This document shows, in pieces, positions 31,675 to 42,227 of a stretch of DNA of 64,000 bases. This DNA is from Prostheceraeus crozeri. Lineage: Eukaryota; Platyhelminthes; Polycladida; Euryleptidae. A program made the position numbers and the translations under genes. The stretch's first letter is position 1. Each line of letters starts with the position of its first letter. Where the stretch lies: contig CAJQUW010015608.1 in NCBI GenBank assembly GCA_907163375.1, forward strand, positions 99,603 through 163,602. The letters are read 5' to 3'. A model generated the notes under the pieces. The model was given only the letters and a program-made list of their open reading frames with translations. It made no database searches and was not told the origin of the DNA.

Positions 31675-32220
31675 TTATTTTACAATCCGCTGGGTGCGTA
31701 CATACTCGATGAGATAGTCTAGGATCACATTTGCTTGTACATGAGATTTTAGTCCAGTAATGATCACTTTACTATTATGAAAGATTGCCACATGCACAGG
31801 TAACCAACAACTAATGAGAGCTGCAAGAAAAAGTTCGGGTTCATAACACAAATTGTAACTGCTGGTACGAATCTTCAAAAATGATACACTGTCACTCAAT
31901 TGAGTAGAGATCACCATATTTTCCACAGTCAGATTCGACATCACACGCCTCTCCCTCTTCCATATCCGACGTAGTAGTCTTTGTAGCTCTAAGCGCATTG
32001 ACTGCGCCGATGAATGAGAAAAGGCGCCGAGAATCTGTACAGTCCCATTTGGGAAGAGTTGAAGATTCCGTGAATTGTTCATCTTCACCACTAACATTTG
32101 AGGTCGGCCCGGGTAATACTTGCTGTTGGGAAGGTGTTGGTGTAATGTTGTGAGATCGATTTTGGTGTAGAATCTGAAGCGACGGAGAATGTTGACGATG
32201 GTGTAGCGATGGCGCTTCAT
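31675..32220 (-). CDS. TATA-binding-protein-like protein, 181 aa, two TBP repeats
   Basis: The whole protein aligns by eye with the ~180-aa TBP core. Repeat 1 has KIDLTTLHQHLPNSKYYPGR and LFPNGTVQILG (residues 55-65). Repeat 2 has ENMV (100-103), YEPELF (126-131, identical to the TBP consensus) and IFHNSKVIITG (146-156). Of the four DNA-intercalating phenylalanines of TBP, three are kept (F56, F131, F147); the first is replaced near P40. The gene is convergent with the protease gene and overlaps the next gene by 4 bp. It would bind promoter DNA as an element-encoded general factor. TBP homologues are known in giant viruses; I do not recall one in Polintons. The frame is intact. Confidence 0.8.
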   Translation of the reverse strand: MKRHRYTIVNILRRFRFYTKIDLTTLHQHLPNSKYYPGRPQMLVVKMNNSRNLQLFPNGTVQILGAFSHSSAQSMRLELQRLLRRIWKRERRVMSNLTVENMVISTQLSDSVSFLKIRTSSYNLCYEPELFLAALISCWLPVHVAIFHNSKVIITGLKSHVQANVILDYLIEYVRTQRIVK

Positions 32221-32531
32221 GATGAAAGAATTGAGTAAATTGAGCGATGTACCTTCCTTTTATACTTCTCCCAACTACCTTGATGAAATGTGAAGTTAGT
32301 ATGAAGTTGGGAATGATAGAGTTGAATTCGCCGTTTGTTGATGCGATTTCCAATACGTGAATGTCTTTTCATATAGAAGTATTTCAAATCCTTCATGATA
32401 TGATGTAGAGATTGAAAATGACGATAAGATAAAGCAAACTCCCTTCTCACATTTCCAGTTGAATCTTTGAAATAGACGTTTCGATCATGATCCGTTTCAA
32501 TACGTTGTAGGGAATCTAATTTCCAACTCAT
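32217..32531 (-). CDS. small PC4-like paralogue A, 104 aa
   Basis: The pattern is a short beta-rich N-terminus (LDSLQRIETDHDRNVYFKD), then REFALSYRHFQSLHHIMKDL, and a C-terminal WEKYKRKVHRSI. The N-terminal two thirds resemble the PC4/Sub1 single-stranded-DNA-binding domain (strands, then a basic-LS..Q-like turn and a helix). It overlaps the TBP-like gene by 4 bp, so both are probably on one transcript. Paralogue B lies just upstream and a third relative is in element 2 (53946-54296). Family membership between these three is clear; the PC4 link is tentative. Confidence 0.5.
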   Translation of the reverse strand: MSWKLDSLQRIETDHDRNVYFKDSTGNVRREFALSYRHFQSLHHIMKDLKYFYMKRHSRIGNRINKRRIQLYHSQLHTNFTFHQGSWEKYKRKVHRSIYSILSS

Positions 32532-32553
32532 GGTGCGTGGTAGTCATGTCTGA

Positions 32554-32910
32554 TTAAGATTTGCATAGTAGGGCGATGAACTCACGACGAATAAATGTCA
32601 TGATGGAGCGATGTATGTATCTTCTATACTTCTCCCAATTGTATTTGCGAAATGAGAAACAGTTTGCGGAATGAGTATGGCAGATTTGAATTTCATTGTT
32701 GCGACGTTGAAGCCAAACTTGATCACCCAAGGAGATGAATCTTAATGTTTCAAAATATTCCAAATCCCTCATGATATCATTGAGGTTGACAAATTGTCGC
32801 CATGTTAATGTAATACCTCTTGATGAATGACCATGAGAATTTTTGAAATGTACGTTTCCATCACGATCAACTCTGATATATTGTAGAGAGTCCAAAATCT
32901 AAGTCTTCAT
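32554..32910 (-). pseudogene. small PC4-like paralogue B, nonsense codon at position 4
   Basis: Starts at ATG 32910 but codon 4 is TAG (32899-32901); the frame then stays open to 32554. Shared blocks with paralogue A are ILDSLQYIRVDRDGNVHFKN, ITLTWRQFVNLNDIMRDLEY and WEKYRRYIHRSI. Paralogue A has Trp close to this position, so a TGG to TAG change would explain the stop. A later non-ATG start is the alternative. Confidence 0.5.
32559..32567 (-). promoter_or_regulatory. late-type motif TATGCAAAT before the PC4-like A / TBP-like pair
   Basis: Minus-strand TATGCAAAT 27 bp before ATG 32531; it lies inside the end of the upstream paralogue. Confidence 0.45.
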
Positions 32911-32915
32911 GATGT

Positions 32916-32924
32916 TATGCAAAG
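32916..32924 (+). promoter_or_regulatory. late-type motif TATGCAAAG before the first WEV-type gene
   Basis: Located 21 bp before ATG 32946, in the short gap between divergent genes. Confidence 0.45.
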
Positions 32925-32945
32925 TCGCAGATCAGCAATATAAAA

Positions 32946-34343
32946 ATGTCGTTTTATCATATTTTGCTTAGCAATGCGGCCGCAAATAGATTTGCTAGTA
33001 ATCGAGCCGCACTCTTTTCTACTCCCATTGATCATATACAACAGCTAAATGGAAATTGGGAAGTGGGTGTCACTCAACTTGTTTATAGCAACTGTGTCTA
33101 TACTTTTGATCATGAGGTGATGACTATTAATATGAGACGCACAGCTGCTTACCAATGTGAAAAGGGCTGTCGAGTATACATTCCGCAGTGGCCAAAGAAA
33201 GATCTCTTATCATGTAAAAAGTTTATATATGATTTCTTGAATAAAGCGTGTAAACATATTGCCAAATTTACTCCGCACAATGATGATCATAATTATGTAC
33301 ATCATGTAGTTGAGAAAGATTGGATTGTTGGTTTAAGTCCAAGTTTAAGAAATGATTTAGGTTACCTCGCTAGCGCCTTAACAAGCTATGATAATTTTAA
33401 TGTTAATTACCACATAAGTGGTCATAAACAGTTAATATATCGAGAGGAAGCTTATTATGTAGATCTTATTCCAAGAAATGAGAAGACGTTGGTGAAGAAG
33501 ATTGTGATTAAGGTAAGAAAGACAAACATGACTCCTGAAACATTATTGAAGAAATTTAATTATCTCCTTCGAGTTGATGGTAAACAAGTGGCAACATTGA
33601 CTTATATCAAATCATCTAATCATATTGCAATAAGTAAATTAAATTATGATGATCTAGTATTAGTTTGTTCAAAAGATTTTCATCAGTTCTTACGACATCA
33701 TTCTGCAGCAGTTCATGGAAAATTTGATATGCAGCATTTACCATGTGAAAGGTCAAATCAATTTGATACAGAATGGACCGTATCTTTATACAGAAAGTGT
33801 GTAGAGCCTTTCGGTGGTATCTTACATGAAACAAGAGTGTTGATGCCTCGCATTATTACTTCGATTAAATTGGTTGTAGATTATATAAATGAAGTGATTA
33901 ATGAGCAACATATTTTATTTTCTGAAAAAGAAGGTGTTTTGTCTCTCACTATAAGTGGAAAAGGTATTGAACTAATTATGGATAAAACTCTAATGGACAT
34001 TTTGGGTTTTGATCAAAATATCTTTAAAAGTGGTACTGTAACCAAAGCTAGCGCAGACATGTCGCTATCGCGTCGTGTTAACTATTTTCAGATATATTCA
34101 AATATTGGTGAAGATGTACGTGTGGGAGATAATGAAGCTCCATTGCTAGCAATGATAGCATACCAGCGAAAAAGCTGCAGTATTTTATCTGAGCATACTT
34201 TCAAGAAAGTGCATTATACAAAGCTGAAATCAAACTACATCCCACAAATTGATATTGCAATTTATAACGATGCTGGTGCGTTGATTCCTTTTCATAAAGA
34301 TGCTGTGACAAGTATCACACTCCATTTCCGAATGAAGAGTTAA
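32946..34343 (+). CDS. WEV-type conserved Polinton protein A, 465 aa (probable virion component)
   Basis: The N-terminus MSFYHILLSNAAANRF leads to LNGNWEVGVTQLVYSN, the block that names the group. The C-terminus has GIELIMDKTLMDILGFDQNI, VGDNEAPLLAMIAYQRKS, IDIAIYNDAGALIPFHK and ends ITLHFRMKS. From memory the same order (PSN start, L-x-G-x-WEV, ...LLR-VP..., I-R-D-x-x-G-x-P-V-x-F, TLHF end) occurs in unannotated proteins of many animal Polintons. A vertex, fibre or minor capsid role is likely from context only. Intact; a paralogue follows directly. Confidence 0.75.
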   Translation: MSFYHILLSNAAANRFASNRAALFSTPIDHIQQLNGNWEVGVTQLVYSNCVYTFDHEVMTINMRRTAAYQCEKGCRVYIPQWPKKDLLSCKKFIYDFLNKACKHIAKFTPHNDDHNYVHHVVEKDWIVGLSPSLRNDLGYLASALTSYDNFNVNYHISGHKQLIYREEAYYVDLIPRNEKTLVKKIVIKVRKTNMTPETLLKKFNYLLRVDGKQVATLTYIKSSNHIAISKLNYDDLVLVCSKDFHQFLRHHSAAVHGKFDMQHLPCERSNQFDTEWTVSLYRKCVEPFGGILHETRVLMPRIITSIKLVVDYINEVINEQHILFSEKEGVLSLTISGKGIELIMDKTLMDILGFDQNIFKSGTVTKASADMSLSRRVNYFQIYSNIGEDVRVGDNEAPLLAMIAYQRKSCSILSEHTFKKVHYTKLKSNYIPQIDIAIYNDAGALIPFHKDAVTSITLHFRMKS

Positions 34344-34350
34344 TGCAAAC
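34342..34350 (+). promoter_or_regulatory. late-type motif AATGCAAAC before the second WEV-type gene
   Basis: Overlaps the stop of the preceding gene; 32 bp before ATG 34383. Confidence 0.35.
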
Positions 34351-34382
34351 GTATGCTAATATATTTTTCCAATGTGAATAAT

Positions 34383-35903
34383 ATGGAAAGTGAAAATAAG
34401 GACTCGTTTCTAATCTACTTGCCCAGTAATGCTTCTATGAATAAATTTCCCAAAAATAAACCATCAGACTATAGAGTAGAATTAAATCGCCCACTACATT
34501 TAGAAGGTGAATGGGAGGTTGGCGTTTCTAGTATTTGCTATGATAGCAATATTCAGAATGTGAATGATTTGGAAGAAATGATATTGACTCCTCGCACCCA
34601 TGATGGAATAACGATGAATAATGCATTCCAGTTCCCATACAATTTAACATCAGATGGAAAGTGGAACTATGAATGGATTCAGATAAAATCAGATTCTTAT
34701 GAACCATTTGGGAATGAGAAAATTATTAAGGCATTCAATAGTGGTAATACTTCCATCATGAAGAATAAGGATCAGAAAGTTTATGAGTTTACTATCTATC
34801 ATTGGAGTGGGAGACAGTTCCTTCGCTTTCATTCTTTTACTAAAGGTCTTACACTGAGGTTGGATAATGAATTCTATCCACAACTTGGTTTTGGTCATGG
34901 ACTACATCTAACGTCAATTGCTACTGCAAATGTTAAAAAAGTTTATTCAAATCGAATCAACAAATTTCATTATAGATTTAAAATATTTGATGAAGATGTT
35001 GTAGAATGCGAAGAACGCATCATTTTGAAAAAGCGTGGTGTTCAACCTTTATCACTTATTGAGTTAGTAAAACGATGGGATGAGACTGTGGGTAAGAAGT
35101 ATGGAGAGAAAATTATGGCGGACAAAAATAAGTTGGTTATTCAGAAATATAATGACAAACTTACAGTTTATTTCTCTCCAACCTTGCGTTAGTTTGTAAG
35201 ACATTATACACCTATTATTGGAAGCGGTGTGGTGTATGCTTCTCATGAATATCACACTAAAGCTGATTCAGTTAATGATGAATGGTGGGTGGACATCTAT
35301 GGTGATCGCATCAAGAAAATTTACCAGTCTTATGAAGAATCTAAAGTTGCTATCAATATAAGGCCGCGTCTATATCATACAGTTGAAAGCCTCATTCATG
35401 TAGTAAATCCTTATATACAACAGAAGTTGAAGCATGTGATGAAAAGTAAATATGATGTAAAGACACACCACATTTCGTTTTCAATTGAAAATCAACGCGT
35501 TGTTCTGAAACTGGGCGATGACATTCAATGTCAATTGAGTAAAAATTTGAAAAAACTCTTTGGTTTTCCAATGCTACAAACTGTGTTTACTGCTAAGCAT
35601 ACGATTGGTATAGAAACACCAATGACACTTGATAAACATGAACAGCACCTTTACATTCAAAATGATTTGATTCTACCTATTTCTGTTGGTGAGAAAAAAG
35701 AATACATTTTACGCGATTTCATTCATGATAAAGACGCTTCATATGGAATAGTCGAGAAGATGTTTGAATCTATTTTCTATCATCCCGTCGTCAAGCAAAC
35801 TATATCCTCTATCGCTATCAAAATTACCAATGGTTTACAAGAGTGCATCCATGTGAAAGATACTAAATCCCTCGTAACTTTAGTGTTTCGGAAAACAAAG
35901 TGA
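34383..35903 (+). pseudogene. WEV-type conserved Polinton protein B, interrupted by one TAG
   Basis: ATG 34383 (an earlier in-frame ATG at 34353 is possible). Shared block: LYLPSN-like start (FLIYLPSNASMNKFPKNKPS) and LEGEWEVGVSSICYDS. A TAG at 35190-35192 stops the frame at about codon 270; the same frame then continues open to 35903 (VVLKLGDDIQCQLSKNLKKL, LFGFP, ending LVTLVFRKTK). It looks like a single nonsense change in a ~506-codon gene. Paralogue of the gene at 32946. An AATAAA follows about 20 bp after the stop. Confidence 0.7.
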
Positions 35904-36081
35904 AGTCATTGTGATATGTTTATTGAAATAAAAATATGTATATGAAAAAGTCTTTTCACAGATATGGGGGAATGAGCTAACTGTAGGCATATATTCACAA
36001 GGAAGAAACGATCTCATGCGATACATAAAACAACCATGTATATCTACAAAAAGCAACATCAAAATACTGAGTTAAAGTTGA
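35904..36081. other. short convergent intergenic gap
   Basis: Contains AATAAA for the plus-strand gene and the 3' end region of the minus-strand PolB gene; nothing else is seen. Confidence 0.4.
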
Positions 36082-39000
36082 TTATGTCAATACATTTCCT
36101 GAATGTGGTAGCGTGAGTTTTATTCTTTTGGGTGGAGGTATGTTTGTGTCAGGATGTCCATGTGGAAGAGATGTGTTATGTCCTATCCAACACCTCTTAT
36201 CTTCCCATGCTGAAAGTGCTCGTTTCTTGAACGTGTACGTTTTCACAGTATGAACTTGAGATTTTAAGATTGTCATATTGACAAACGTTATAGTTTTATT
36301 TTTATAGGCCTTCTTATAGGACCGATGTTTCATTTTGTGAACAATGGATTTTGATATACCTTTAGCACGCTTAATACTATCTGCACATTCTTTTAATTTC
36401 ATGGAATACATTTTAGGACGGAGGAGAATCATTTCATCTATTTCCTTTCCTGCTGTTTCATCCTTAAAACAACCAAGTTTGGCTTTATTCTGTATGGAAT
36501 AGAGTGGATGAGTGGGATTGTAGTTAGATTTGTCGAAATATTTTTCTAATGACTTGCCTACTTCATTAAAATTTAAATCTTTTTGAGTGGTAATTCCTAA
36601 AAAGAAACTATCTGTATCACCATCCAGCAAGCGAACCTCTTTTACGAGAGGGCATGGTTTTAATATTTTGTAGAAGAGTTGATACATTTCAAGCTTGGAA
36701 TAATCTAAAACGGCTTGCCCAATATAGATGGGTTTGCACAACTCAACTTCTGATTTTATCATTTTAACACCTACAAGATCCTCATCGATGATGTCTCTAT
36801 CAATGAAAAGAGGTGATGAGGTCAATTTGTGATATTTGTGTTCATCAACGACTAGTTTGTAGTTCATACGTTTTCTAACATCCTCCATGGTCTTTCCGAA
36901 AAGACTGTTATTCTTATATTTATAAAAATCCTTTTCAAAATTATTTTGGGCGAGTGCACGTTTTTGACTGTTACTATCTACGTAGGGTTTGAGGAAGGCT
37001 TTCTGTCTAAATTTGATGATGCGGTGAACTGACTTTAGAAGCATGCCCATTTCTAAATAGAATTTTAGTATGCAGAAGTGTACGAGATAATTTTTCTTAT
37101 CATATTGGGTGAGTAAAAGTTTGCGGCATGGTTTGTACCTTGGCTGTCCACACTCTGTTAAGTTATTATGAAATTGTGACATGAATGGTGAAAACATATC
37201 TTCAGTCACTTCACCAGATTCAGGTGCGAGTGGGAAATCAGCAGTTTTATTTTTAATGCTATTTGGATAAATCAAATCCACTTCAAAATAATATCCCCAA
37301 TCACCTTCATCTGGAATCTTCAGTATGTTTGAAGGGTTGGAGTAATACTCAAGCTCATCTTCATTTAACCAACTAAACTCGGAATGAGGTAGTGGTTTAG
37401 ACAGTTAACTGCCATATAAATTATTTTGGTCATAGTACCTTAGGTGGATATGATCATCACCTACTGTTTCAGATTTTATATGATGTTTATTTACAAATGT
37501 GAGACCACCGCGTATTCCGCGCTCAAATATATTATACATCTCCGGGTCTTGTAAGAGATGAATGGTCTCACCAGTTATTTTAAAGGCTGATTTAAAGGAC
37601 ATGGCTGGTAGACTGACGAGTGGACAGGATCTAATTTGTCTTCTTCTAATGCCACTCGTCGAAATTCCTGAAAGACATCAGCCAGCAAAATGACATCTAA
37701 TACTAAGTAAGCGATCATATAATCGCCAAACGTTTTACAATCAAATTTTAACCATGCCTCTTGAGCATGTTCATAATCTTCTACAGGACAATCTTCACCA
37801 GTCAAATCGTTTTGGAATTTGTCAATGGAAGGAAGGGTTGTTTCATTTAGTTTAGACATTGAGCTAAAATACGCATAAGGAAAGACTCCTTTGCGAGTGA
37901 TTATTGCATCCGTTAAGTTTAGATAGTGTTTCTTCAAACTTTGACTATGGGGAAGAAACTTGAGATTACGAACGAGAGAAGCTAGTGACGCTGACATGAA
38001 TTGGAATGAATCTAAAAATTTTATTTCGAAGAAGACTGTCTTATTTTCTTTAGTTTTATCTACTGGTACTTTTGCTGTCATTGCCATGAATTTTTCTCTC
38101 GTTTGCGCTATTACATTAAACTGCCACGATTTCATCTGGCTCAGCCCTCCTTTTATGAGCATATGACTGTCATAGCCTTAAAGTTATGAAAAAGGACGGG
38201 TAGTACACGACGTCTCAACCTAAGTGAAAAGTTACATTTGGAGCAGAGTGCGTTTCTAAATTTACCAGTGATGTGATCATGATCACGCACTTTCTTAATT
38301 TTATCGTCATCAAACGTTTTATGACATTTAGGACAGGATGTGCAACTTTCAAATTTTTGTTTGTCTTCATCTGACATATGTAGTGACTTACGCTGCAATT
38401 GGGAATCATATGATTGTTGAAATTTAACAGCTTTATCGAGAAATTCTAGAAATTTTGAAATGCAATCTTCACCTTGACAAGTATGCATTTTGTTTTGTCT
38501 ATTCCTAAAGTGGTCATGCCATACTTCATAGCAGGATATGGCTGCTGGCTTGTGGATGATATCATCAATGTAGCATTCTATGTCTGCGTAAATGACACGC
38601 AGGGGACTTAATTCGTCACCATTATCCCTATGTGAAAATATTTTATCTTTGGGCATGCGTTCCATTTGTAATTTACCTCGCTTGCACCATTCATAGTGAG
38701 TTTCAAATTTATCTTTACTCCAAAAGGAGCGGATGCAGCGGTCGCATACAAAATGTTCACCTCTTTTAGAGTGCCCCAAGTGAGTGTACAAGCGAGAGAT
38801 TTTGGGAATACCACAGTAGTGCCATTCCTCGCTATCATCTTGTTTTACTAATAAGAGGTTGACTACACGTTCATAACAAGTTGAACGTGAATTATAGCGG
38901 GCACCCTTCAACCCCTTCTCCCACACGTGAACGACAATTTTAATCTTATTATGTTTTTCGAACGTTTCTACATCTTTGATTTTCATATTGTTACTATCAC

Positions 39001-40057
39001 AACCTTCAAAGTCTAGTTCATCCTCCCACTGTCTATAGCTATAGGTGCGATCTCGGTGCGCGTTGATATCATTATAGTGAAGGATGGATAGGACTGCATA
39101 TTTGAAACACTGTGATTTACAATCGACATTGATGACAGCTTTCTTATTATACAACGTTTTTGGTAGTTTAAATGTACCTCGAGCTGCATGACTTTCTAAT
39201 AGTGTGAAATTTTGGATATGGCTGAGTCCACACCATCAAAAATGAGAGCGCTGTCGCGTTGATTGAATTTATCTACATTTGATTTTAAACATTGAATGTG
39301 AAAATTTAGCCAAGACTCGCAGTCTACAACTTCGGTTGCGGAAGAGGAAGGAACATGAAACTGTATTCTCTCCGTCACTTGACCCGTTTGAAAATCTATC
39401 TTAATATATTTTAGTTGAAGGTAGATGAGCGCCTTCATTCTAAAATTGTCTAAATTGTTGAAGAGCGCTTCGATAATGTTAGAATTTTGAAGGAGCCACT
39501 CAGGAAAATCTACTATTTGAGTATTGGACTCCATGCAGTAGTCGCGTACTAAATTATTATGTGAAACATTAATGAGGGAGATAGTAGAGGTACCGTTGGT
39601 GTAGTGATCATTTGCATGCGTGTGATGAAGTCTGTGCGAAGATCGCTGAAAGTGACTATCAAAAGAAAGAAGGAACAAATCGCATGGAAAGGGAGATGTC
39701 ATCGTCAGAATCAACTTCACCTCCGGAGATTGACACCGCTTTGCGTTGACACACACGTTGTTTGATGTGTCGAAAGAGACTGTGCTTCTTTGTAAACATA
39801 TGTCCGCAGTCGGCACATTCCCACTCGTTGCCTTGTCGCGAGAGTCCTGAGCTGGAACTCACATCACCTGAAAGATAAATCATTCTATCATCTCTGTTCA
39901 AGTCTCAGTGTATTGTTACAACCTACTTTGACTCAACAACTCTAAATTTTCCTCGAGAAGGGATGGCGTTGTTGATGAAGTTGATGCCTGAAATTGAGGA
40001 AGATGCTATTAGCCACACGTTTGAGGGAGATGAGTGAAGAAATTTTCAACTTACCAT
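36082..40057 (-). pseudogene. protein-primed-type family B DNA polymerase, broken at several points
   Basis: Minus strand. A leader exon with ATG at 40057 is followed at once by a 67-bp intron (39988-40054), then a short exon (GCA TCA ACT..., 39916-39987) whose link to the next frame is unclear. The body then has a C2H2-like finger (CADCGHMFTKKHSLFRH, ~39.8 kb), the Polinton N-terminal domain (to 39196), exonuclease motif VIYADIECY and a Cys/His cluster (CPKCHKTF, VRDHDHITG; to 38153), a frame change near 38160, another near 37.59 kb, RYYDQNNLYG (motif A region), an in-frame TAA at 37405, KNNSLFGKTMEDVRKR (motif B) and LDGDTDSFFLG (motif C). It would replicate the element. At least four breaks make this copy inactive unless the sequence is wrong. 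Confidence 0.85.
39988..40054 (-). other. 67-bp intron directly after the ATG of the PolB transcript
   Basis: Minus strand reads ATG|gtaagttg ... ctcaatttcag|GCATCAACT. Its length and position are the same as the intron at 24065-24131 in the leftmost gene, and both second exons start GCATC. Confidence 0.65.
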
Positions 40058-40299
40058 TTCAACGAAATCTAGTTTAAGGTTGATACTTCAACAAGATAGA
40101 GACTTCACGAGAGAGCAGTTCACTAGAATTCGTCAGAGAACACTTCACTTATATGTCACAAAGACAGAGTGAAATGACACGAATGTCACTTTACATATAT
40201 ACTTTCGTATTCATCATTCATTGGCTGTTCATTCTGATTGGTTGCTTGTTGATACTTAAGAATTAGAAAAACATTTCAAAGTTATTATTCACAGTCAAC

Positions 40300-40695
40300 A
40301 TGACAAGCCCTCCGACAACAACAAACACAAAATTCTCTTCTCCATCCTCAACACCAAACGCTCCAACGAAGGTAGAGAAGGTGTCATTACCAGCGGACAA
40401 CGAAGAGAGTGTATGTGAGAAGGAGTGTCCTTACTTAACAGGCGTGAGGTGGAAGTATCTCCAGTACGATACTGACGATGTGATGGAGATCACCAGCACC
40501 AAGTTCCTCCACCAATTATGGGAGTGGTACACCCCTAACTCCAAGCCACGAACTATGGCGGAGTGGGAGTAAATTGACAAAGTGAGGCTGGCAGTGGAAG
40601 AACGATTAAAGCAAGTGAACTGTTTTTGTTATCTATGTGAAGCCAGACTCTGGGACGATATTGACGATGAAGACCTTTTGAAATACATGCCATAA
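40300..40695 (+). pseudogene. small acidic Cys-containing protein, one in-frame TAA
   Basis: ATG 40300; the start is Thr/Pro/Ser-rich, then CEKECPYLTGVRWKYLQYD and WEWYTPNSKP. A TAA at 40570-40572 interrupts, after which the same frame reads VEERLKQVNCFCYLCEARLW, DDIDDEDLL and stops at 40695, followed by AATAAA. The two Cys groups (CxxxC, CFCYLC) could bind zinc. It is divergent from PolB, with TATA-like and CCAAT-like sequence between them. Not recognised beyond this. Confidence 0.45.
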
Positions 40696-40745
40696 TAAAT
40701 TTTTATTTCGTATTATCTTTGCTTTCATACTGACTTACTTGAACG

Positions 40746-41363
40746 GGGCTTCAGTGGATGATTTAACCATGTATGCTTTTTCATTTGTAAATAGTAGCAC
40801 GCTTAGTCTAACTTGTAAATCTTAAAACATTTCATATGGACGATGATGATAGATGAAATAGTGTCAAATAAAATTAAGATGGCTTACACTTCTGATACAG
40901 GGATAGCAATCGACTGCGATCCATGTGTAAAGAGCTTGTTAGACTACGGATGGGCTTAAGTGGATGATTTAACCATGTATACTTTTTCATTTGGAAATAG
41001 TAGCACGCTTAGTCTAACTTGTAAATCTTAAAACATTTCATATGGACGATGATGATAGATGAAATAGTGTAAAATAAAATTAAGATAGCTTACACTTCTG
41101 ATACAGGGATAGCAATCGACTGCGATCCATGTGTAAAGAGCTTGTTAGACTACGGATGGGCTTAAGTGGATGATTTAACCATGTATACTTTTTCATTTGG
41201 AAATAGTAGCACGCTTAGTCTAACTTGTAAATCTTAAAACATTTCATATGGACGATGATGGTAGATGAAATACTGTCAAATAAAATTAAGATAGCTTACA
41301 GTTCTGATACAGGGATAGCAATCGACTGCGATCCATTTGTAAAGAGCTTGTTAGACTACGGAA
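40746..41363 (+). repeat. three tandem 206-bp repeats
   Basis: Units start at 40746, 40952 and 41158 (gggcttmagtggatgattt) and differ at only a few bases. Each holds the end-like atagcaatcgactgcgatcc. The third unit runs into a block (41340-41450) that is also present, inverted, in element 2 at about 49370-49490. Confidence 0.9.
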
Positions 41364-41699
41364 GAGAGAAGTGTGTTATGTTGCGTGTGGCGCGTGAGTG
41401 TCCTCCCATTTCATTCCATTCATCAATTCGTCTCATTGATAGAGACAGGTAGAACTCATGGTTCTCATAACGTATGCAATGGAAAGTTTTAGGCAACCTT
41501 CGACAGTTGGCTAAATGTCGCCCTGACGCGAATGCATACTACGTTGAGACAGAGGCAATCACTTGCAAACATGACGCAGAGAGGTTAAACAAGATTGACC
41601 ATTGCCGAATGTCCCTTGCGGTATACATAGCTACGGGTTTCACCGCCGCCCTTTACAGGAACGCCCGTCGAAAGGAAGTATTACACCGAACTTCATTTG

Positions 41700-41845
41700 C
41701 AACGTTCAAGTTGACTGATAGCAGATTCAACTTAATGATAGTATTCGCCAGTCCGAAGACTGCCCAGGGCAAACCGCGTGGAGGTTCTATCATGTCTTGC
41801 CCCATGGTGGCCCTTAAGAGAGCCGATGGTTCGTTCTCGGGGTGT
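41700..41845 (+). repeat. dispersed 145-bp repeat, copy 1
   Basis: Shares agactgcccagggcaaaccg and flanking sequence with 42228-42374 and 42706-42846. Short open frames across it follow the repeat rather than a gene. Confidence 0.8.
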
Positions 41846-41858
41846 GAATTTAAGTTGA

Positions 41859-42114
41859 CTATTGGCTGGAATATTCAATGGGTATGACGGTTAGGTTGTC
41901 ATAGACCCTATACCGCCTAGCTCGTGCTGGTGCATCTGGCACCTTTCGGATGCGAGTGGTATTTGGAGTCCACACCCCATCCGTCCAAACGATCTTCTCG
42001 ATCCTTCCCCTTCTTATCATCCTCTTCATCCCACTCGTCGAGGATGACGAACTCAGGAATGGCGTTGTCTTCATCGATGAAGACGGGAATGCTGTTGGCA
42101 GATGTCGCTTCCAT
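41859..42114 (-). pseudogene. DEWDE-type small early protein, one frameshift
   Basis: ATG at 42114 gives an acidic N-terminus (FVILDEWDEEDDKKG). At about 41985-42000, in a gataagaaggggaagg run, the frame must shift to continue with IEKIVWTDGVWTPNTTRIRK and VPDAPARARRYRVY, stop at 41859. The intact relative in element 2 (50101-50411) has DEWDE and IEKVVWTNGEFTPKTTRVRK in one frame, which shows where the break is. A TATA box lies about 40 bp upstream. Confidence 0.7.
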
Positions 42115-42152
42115 CGTGACTTGAAATTGAATGAGAAGCGCTACAATCTTCT

Positions 42153-42163
42153 GGCTTATATAG
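42153..42163 (-). promoter_or_regulatory. TATA box of the DEWDE-type gene
   Basis: Minus strand ctatataagcc, about 40-48 bp before ATG 42114. Confidence 0.55.
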
Positions 42164-42227
42164 GGTTTTCAACAATGAATTGCTCAACAGCGAATCAGAA
42201 TGCTTCAGGGATAGCAATCGACTGCAT

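Noticed and set aside
28322..40695. Alternative genetic code or stop readthrough in element 1
   Set aside because: In-frame TAA, TAG and TGA all occur as interruptions, but all three also end intact genes with conserved ends, and other genes are broken by frameshifts. Decay or sequence error is simpler.
41255..41887. Two plus-strand frames (65 and 137 codons) as genes
   Set aside because: They run through the tandem and dispersed repeats, and their content follows repeat borders; no motif or start context supports them.
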